Positions 60,268 to 64,000 of a stretch of DNA of 64,000 nt are shown one piece after another. Made by a program: the position numbers and the translations under genes. Each line of letters begins with the position of its first letter. The first letter of the stretch is position 1. Source of the stretch: Rothia nasisuis. Its GTDB lineage: Bacteria > Actinomycetota > Actinomycetes > Actinomycetales > Micrococcaceae. The stretch covers positions 186,001 through 250,000 of the forward strand of contig NZ_CAKMSB010000004.1 in the NCBI RefSeq assembly GCF_928381405.1. The letters are read 5' to 3'. The notes beneath the pieces are model-generated. The model searched no databases and had not been told where the DNA came from. It saw nothing but the letters and a program-made list of their open reading frames with translations.

Positions 60268-61323
60268 CTACTGGCTTCGTGAGATAACCACCTTCACAGC
60301 ATTGTTTTCCGCTGCATTGGAGAAAAGATCATAGGCCTCTTCGAACTGATCAAAAGTGAAGTGGTGGGTAGCCATAGCCTTGGCCTTCAGGCGGCCCGAG
60401 CGCACCATATTCAGCAGGTTCTCCACGGTGTTGCAGTTAACCAGGCCCATGTTGATGGAGACATTAGAAATCCACATGTCCTGGATAGGTAGCTCTACAG
60501 CTTTGCCGTGTACTCCAGCATTAGCGATGGTACCGTAGGGGCGAACGATGTCGGTGCATGTCTTGAAGGTTGCGGGTATTCCTACAGCCTCAATGGCAAC
60601 ATCAACACCCAGGCCGTCGTGTGAGAGGGCCTTAATCTTCTCTACCGCATCGGGGTCACCCGCGTTGATTTTGTGAGTGGCACCGAGTTCGAGGGCCTTG
60701 TTCATGCGGTTTTCGTCCATATCGACGGTAATGACGGTGCCAGCGCCTGCCAGGTTGGCGGTCATAATGGCGCCGAGGCCTACGGGGCCCGCACCGATGA
60801 CTGCGACGGTGTCGCCGGGCTTGGTACGGCCGTTGAGGATTCCAATTTCGAAGCCGGTGGGTAGGGCGTCGGTTAGGAACAGGACGTCCTCGTCAGATAA
60901 GCCTTCGGGAACTCTGTGCAGGGAGGTTTCAGCGAAAGGGATACGCACATATTCAGCCTGGGTGCCGTCGATGAGGTGGCCAAAGATCCAGCCAATGCCA
61001 CCAACGGTCTGGCAGTGTGAGTACTGGCCTTTTTTACAGTAGGAGCATTTTCCGCAGTTGGTAACGGCGGGAATGATAACGCGGTCTCCCACTTGTAGTT
61101 CGGTGACGGCGGATCCAACTTCGGTGATGGTGCCGATGGCCTCGTGGCCGAGAATACGGCCGGGCTCAACGGCGGGTACGTCTCCCTTGAGTATATGCAG
61201 GTCTGTACCACAGATGGTGGTGGTATCGACCTGGGCAATGACGTCGGTAGGTTCCAGAATGGTGGGCTCGGGGACTTCGTCCCAGCTACGTTTGCCGGGG
61301 CCGTGGTAGACGAGTGCTTTCAT
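60268..61323 (-). CDS. Zinc-dependent alcohol dehydrogenase (MDR family)
   Basis: A 351-residue medium-chain dehydrogenase from the ATG at 61323 after AAAGGAG. Catalytic zinc ligands are in TTICGTDLH near residue 38 and ILGHEAIG near 58. The structural zinc site is NCGKCSYCKKGQYSHC near 89-104. The NAD(P) fold is AVIGAGPVGLGAIMTA near 170-185. ICGTDLHILKGDVP resembles the IsoP/secondary alcohol dehydrogenase and glutathione-independent formaldehyde dehydrogenase-like group. The substrate is not evident. It stands alone, leftward, with no clear link to neighbours. Confidence 0.9.
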   Translation of the reverse strand: MKALVYHGPGKRSWDEVPEPTILEPTDVIAQVDTTTICGTDLHILKGDVPAVEPGRILGHEAIGTITEVGSAVTELQVGDRVIIPAVTNCGKCSYCKKGQYSHCQTVGGIGWIFGHLIDGTQAEYVRIPFAETSLHRVPEGLSDEDVLFLTDALPTGFEIGILNGRTKPGDTVAVIGAGPVGLGAIMTANLAGAGTVITVDMDENRMNKALELGATHKINAGDPDAVEKIKALSHDGLGVDVAIEAVGIPATFKTCTDIVRPYGTIANAGVHGKAVELPIQDMWISNVSINMGLVNCNTVENLLNMVRSGRLKAKAMATHHFTFDQFEEAYDLFSNAAENNAVKVVISRSQ

Positions 61324-61541
61324 GGGATGTTCTCCTTTAGGCAGTCTTTTACAGAACAGGTGTTTATGACTTAGGTCACCACTATACTCTGCTTGTCGGA
61401 GTGTTCCACATTACTTTCCTGTGTGAGGCTGTGTGAGGTGCAGGGCACCGCAAGAATGGGTAGGCTCTTGCTACATCTTGCATTTTTGTGGGGCTCTCGC
61501 AAAGATGGAAAGTGCACTGTTTTCTATGGAGAGGGATTGAT

Positions 61542-61862
61542 GTGATTTTCATTGTTGTGAAGTATCGGGTTAGGGGCGGCGACCGCGAGGGTTTTCTTAC
61601 TGCGGCCCGTGAGTTCACTGAGGCTACCCGTGCCGAGCCGGGTAATAAGTGGTTTGAGTGGTCGCTGAGTGTTGAGGACCCTCATGAGGTTGTTCTGGTT
61701 GAGGCTTTTGAGGACGACGCCGCGGCAGCTCACGTGGAGTCAGACCACTTTGCCAAGGGATTGGAGACCATGAAGCCCTGGCTGACCGAAACTCCTAAGA
61801 TTATTTCCCGCACTATCGACGGCAACGACTGGGATGAAATGGGAGAGCTGAAAATTTCGTAG
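61542..61862 (+). CDS. Small antibiotic biosynthesis monooxygenase (ABM) domain protein
   Basis: A 106-residue protein. The start is the GTG at 61542 after GGAGAGGG; the ATG two bases earlier is out of frame. The ABM/YgiN-type ferredoxin-like fold is suggested by IFIVVKYRVRGGDREGFLTAA, then EPGNKWFEWSLSVEDPHEVVLVEAFED and the HVESDHFAK segment. Members are cofactor-free quinol monooxygenases or related enzymes, usually dimeric. The real substrate is unknown. The last codons are part of a 14-bp-arm hairpin. Confidence 0.78.
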   Translation: MIFIVVKYRVRGGDREGFLTAAREFTEATRAEPGNKWFEWSLSVEDPHEVVLVEAFEDDAAAAHVESDHFAKGLETMKPWLTETPKIISRTIDGNDWDEMGELKIS

Positions 61863-61884
61863 CTTGCGGAGAAATTTTCAGCTC
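61845..61884 (+). repeat. Perfect hairpin spanning the ABM stop codon, with a diverged direct copy downstream
   Basis: GAGCTGAAAATTTC (61845-61858) and GAAATTTTCAGCTC (61871-61884) are exact complements; the stop TAG at 61860-61862 is in the loop. A related sequence GGAAAATTTCGTAGCTGGCG recurs at 61962-61981, and GTTTGTAGCTTTTTG follows at 62036. The rest of 61885-62123 is GC-rich without a gene. Confidence 0.7.
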
Positions 61885-62123
61885 GACCGAAGGGATGAAG
61901 CAGGCGGGTGCGAGCGCGCGAGCACGCAAGAGCCTGCTGAATCAGCCGAGCCTGTGAGGCTGGAAAATTTCGTAGCTGGCGAATCGGCGGAGCCTGCGGA
62001 GCCGCTAAGCGCAACAAGGCGACCGAGCGCGAGGAGTTTGTAGCTTTTTGTTTGACTAGAATAGGTTGAGTAGCCCCGTTATGGGGACTGTTTGACTTTT
62101 TCTAGTACCTGACAGGGGTCCTT

Positions 62124-62951
62124 ATGACTTTGCCGAATGCCGCCCAGGGCCGTCACGAAGAGCACCTTGATGCTGACCATACGTCGGTTTCGTTGGCGGT
62201 TTCTACGGTGATCCTGGCTTTACGCCGCAAGGAGGGCGAGTCACATCATTCACTGTGGCTGCCTCTGGTGCGGCGGTTGCGTGAACCTTATAAGGGTCAG
62301 TGGGCGTTACCTGGGGGGCCTTTGCAACCTGATTTGTCGTTGGAGGAGGCGGCTGGCTTCACCCTCAAGCGCGCGACCGGCCTGGTGCCGGGTTATCTGG
62401 AGCAGCTCTATGCTTTTGGTGATGTGCACCGTACTCCCGACTATAAGCTTATGCGTGAGGGCGGTTCTTTGCCGGTGCCGTCCGAGGAGAATGAGCATGA
62501 GCGTGTGGTTTCGGTGATTTATTGGGCTTCTATCCCGCAGACTGAGGTGAACCGTACCCGCGTTCATGAGAATATCCGCTGGTTCCCTGTTGACGAGCTG
62601 CCGATTTTGGCTTTTGACCACAATGAAATTGTGGAGTATGCCCTCTACCGTCTGCAGAATAAGGTGGAGTATTCGCGTATCGCTCATTCTTTTTTGGGTG
62701 AGGAGTTCACCTTGGCACAGTTGCGTGAGGTGTATGAGGCGATTTTGGGCAGGCCTCTTGATCCGGCTAATTTTCGCCGGCAGATTGCTGCGTCTAAGTC
62801 AATTATTGATACCGGCCGCCGTGTGGAGGGTACCCGTCATCGCCCGCCTAGGCTCTACCGTTACAACCATTCGCGGGCTTTCGCTGATCAGGGCCCGCTT
62901 GGCATGTACCGCGAGGCGGCCTATAGGGCAGAACAGGGGAATCTGTCGTGA
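62124..62951 (+). CDS. NrtR-like regulator with degenerate Nudix domain and winged helix
   Basis: A 275-residue protein. The Nudix fold is evident (STVILALRRKEGESHHSLWL, GQWALPGGPLQPDLSLEEAA), but the box expected as REUxEExGU reads TLKRATGL, so the catalytic Glu residues are missing. The C-terminal part (EFTLAQLREVYEAILGR, DPANFRRQIAAS) is the winged helix of NrtR-type regulators of NAD biosynthesis, which bind ADP-ribose. Regulation rather than hydrolysis is therefore likely. No NAD gene is in the window. The stop overlaps the next gene by 4 bp (GTGA). Confidence 0.82.
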   Translation: MTLPNAAQGRHEEHLDADHTSVSLAVSTVILALRRKEGESHHSLWLPLVRRLREPYKGQWALPGGPLQPDLSLEEAAGFTLKRATGLVPGYLEQLYAFGDVHRTPDYKLMREGGSLPVPSEENEHERVVSVIYWASIPQTEVNRTRVHENIRWFPVDELPILAFDHNEIVEYALYRLQNKVEYSRIAHSFLGEEFTLAQLREVYEAILGRPLDPANFRRQIAASKSIIDTGRRVEGTRHRPPRLYRYNHSRAFADQGPLGMYREAAYRAEQGNLS

Positions 62952-63802
62952 AGCGTTTGGTGCCTTTCGTTGCCGTTGCCGCCCTTGCTTTGAGCGGGTG
63001 TGGGCAGGGCGGTAGCTCTTCTGTGGAGGCTACGCCTGCTGTGACGTATACCGATGGTATGGCCGCGACTGTGGTGGCCGTTGACTCGGCCAATACCTTT
63101 ACCGCTGACTTTGGTGGTACTCAAAAGCAGGTTCGCCTTATTAACGTTGCTGCGCCCTCGCCGAACGGTGTGGCTAATTCTAGTAGCTGTTTGGTTGATG
63201 AGTCGAAGAACCTTTTGGTCGAGAAGCTGCCTGTGGGTACCCAGGTGACCCTGAATTTTGATGAGACTCAGCGTGGGTCAACCGGCTATGTTGAGGCTGC
63301 CGTGTATGCAGGTGACGCTTTCATTAATCGCGAGATGGCACGCGCTGGCATGGTTGCGACCACTTTCACCACGGCTGAGGACGAGTTCTACGGTGAGATT
63401 TCGCAGGCTCAGCAGGAGGCTGCGAGTGACGGTGTGGGGCTCTACTCAAAGGGCGTTGAGTGTACTATTCCTGCGCAGCTTGAGGCGCAACGGGTTAGGG
63501 TTGAGGAGGCCCGCACCTGGCAGGTGGATCTTTCACCCGATGCGTCTGCTGAAGACAAGCAGCGTGAGACTGAGCGGCAGGATATCTACCGGGAGGCCTC
63601 TGCTTTACACAGGGAGCTGGAAGGGCAGGTGCAGGCCCCTGCCCAGTGGGTGGGTTCGATTGTCACCCTGGACGCTGTGAGCGACCAGTTGAAAGATTTG
63701 CGTGAGCTTCTGGGTGATGACTTCTACTCTGATAATGGCTCGAGTGTGAATCAGCAGAAGAAGGCTGAGACTGAGGCAACTCCGGTCCGCCCGGGTTCCT
63801 GA
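62948..63802 (+). CDS. Lipoprotein with degenerate thermonuclease (SNase-like) domain
   Basis: A 284-residue exported lipoprotein starting at the GTG at 62948, with signal MKRLVPFVAVAALALSGC and Cys18 as the lipid site. Residues about 35-175 follow the staphylococcal nuclease pattern (ATVVAVDSANTFTADF, VRLINVAAPSP, FINREMARAGMV). However, D and E of the VDTPE motif are replaced by A and S, and the Arg of the RYGR loop is absent. Nuclease activity is therefore unlikely. A charged helical region (185-240) and a Ser/Glu-rich tail follow. Coupling with the NrtR-like gene by a 4-bp overlap is clear; a functional link is not. Confidence 0.75.
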   Translation: MKRLVPFVAVAALALSGCGQGGSSSVEATPAVTYTDGMAATVVAVDSANTFTADFGGTQKQVRLINVAAPSPNGVANSSSCLVDESKNLLVEKLPVGTQVTLNFDETQRGSTGYVEAAVYAGDAFINREMARAGMVATTFTTAEDEFYGEISQAQQEAASDGVGLYSKGVECTIPAQLEAQRVRVEEARTWQVDLSPDASAEDKQRETERQDIYREASALHRELEGQVQAPAQWVGSIVTLDAVSDQLKDLRELLGDDFYSDNGSSVNQQKKAETEATPVRPGS

Positions 63803-63880
63803 CTAGTCGCCGGGAGTCAGCCGCTGGCACTTTCATCGCCGGAGGGAGAGTCGCTGGTCTCGTCGCGGTCAGCCGGTACG

Positions 63881-64000
63881 CTAGTGGGGGGGCGGGTGCC
63901 TCTCAGGGCTGGCGTCTTGAGAGTCTTCCTCATGTTGGGCCCGTTCCCGTTCAGCCTCTTCAGCAACGGAGTAGGCCACGCGCTTACTATCGGCTGCGCG
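63881..64000 (-). CDS. 3' end of an unidentified gene (partial)
   Basis: Reading leftward from the right edge, 39 codons stay open to a TAG at 63881. The peptide contains KRVAYSVAEEAERERAQHEE followed by a Ser/Pro/His tail, a plausible helical C-terminus. Nothing identifies the family. It converges on the lipoprotein gene with 78 bp between. Confidence 0.35.
   Translation of the reverse strand, partial: RAADSKRVAYSVAEEAERERAQHEEDSQDASPERHPPPH

Overview
The window looks like chromosome of a moderately GC-rich actinobacterium, most likely Micrococcaceae and Rothia-like. This is inferred from GTG starts, leaderless-looking promoters, DtxR-type iron boxes, an actinobacterial-style myo-inositol locus and a catecholate siderophore cluster; no rRNA or tRNA is present to fix the taxon. 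No CRISPR array, phage module or complete insertion sequence was seen.

Layout. 1-5.6 kb: first half of an inositol catabolism locus (IolE-like enzyme cut by the left edge, LacI regulator, Hyi-like isomerase, IolG-type dehydrogenase, sugar/H+ symporter). 5.7-20.9 kb: a defence island with type I restriction-modification (hsdR, hsdS, hsdM), an ImmA/IrrE-DUF4411 toxin-antitoxin-like pair, an AT-rich membrane protein, an AT-rich 797-residue protein with a putative PD-(D/E)xK nuclease core, and a 708-residue protein that resembles an N6-adenine methylase without its catalytic motifs. 21.0-27.7 kb: second half of the inositol locus (mmsA/iolA, iolD, Cgl0158-like aldolase, iolC, divergent IolH-like isomerase). 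27.9-37.5 kb: 5-oxoprolinase genes (pxpA, fused pxpBC, biotin carboxylase-BCCP), interrupted by a beta-glucoside PTS operon (EIIBCA, 6-phospho-beta-glucosidase, LicT antiterminator) with a RAT/terminator leader. 37.7-39.3 kb: an Abi-like HEPN protein and a GntR/FCD regulator.

39.4-58.8 kb: a complete catecholate siderophore locus. It holds an MFS exporter, a dimodular DhbF-type NRPS, a FepBCGD importer, a Fes-type esterase, a stand-alone aryl carrier protein, EntE, an Sfp-type PPTase, stand-alone isochorismatase, EntA and EntC. Adenylation-pocket residues read by eye suggest 2,3-DHB, a cationic amino acid (Orn/Lys/Arg class) and threonine, closer to griseobactin-like triscatechols than to enterobactin. 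Three promoter regions carry tandem DtxR/IdeR-like boxes whose TAGG cores are exactly 22 bp apart.

58.8-64 kb: an NRAMP-family transporter lacking the canonical metal ligands, which shares a 14-bp palindromic motif with the pxpBC promoter; a zinc alcohol dehydrogenase; a small ABM-domain monooxygenase; an NrtR-like regulator with a degenerate Nudix box; a lipoprotein with a degenerate thermonuclease fold; and the end of another gene.

The best candidates for something undescribed are the defence-island accessory genes (pseudo-methylase, AT-rich nuclease-like protein and membrane protein), the pxp/NRAMP/GntR regulon with its carboxylase partner, and the siderophore cluster's predicted product and 22-bp iron-box architecture.
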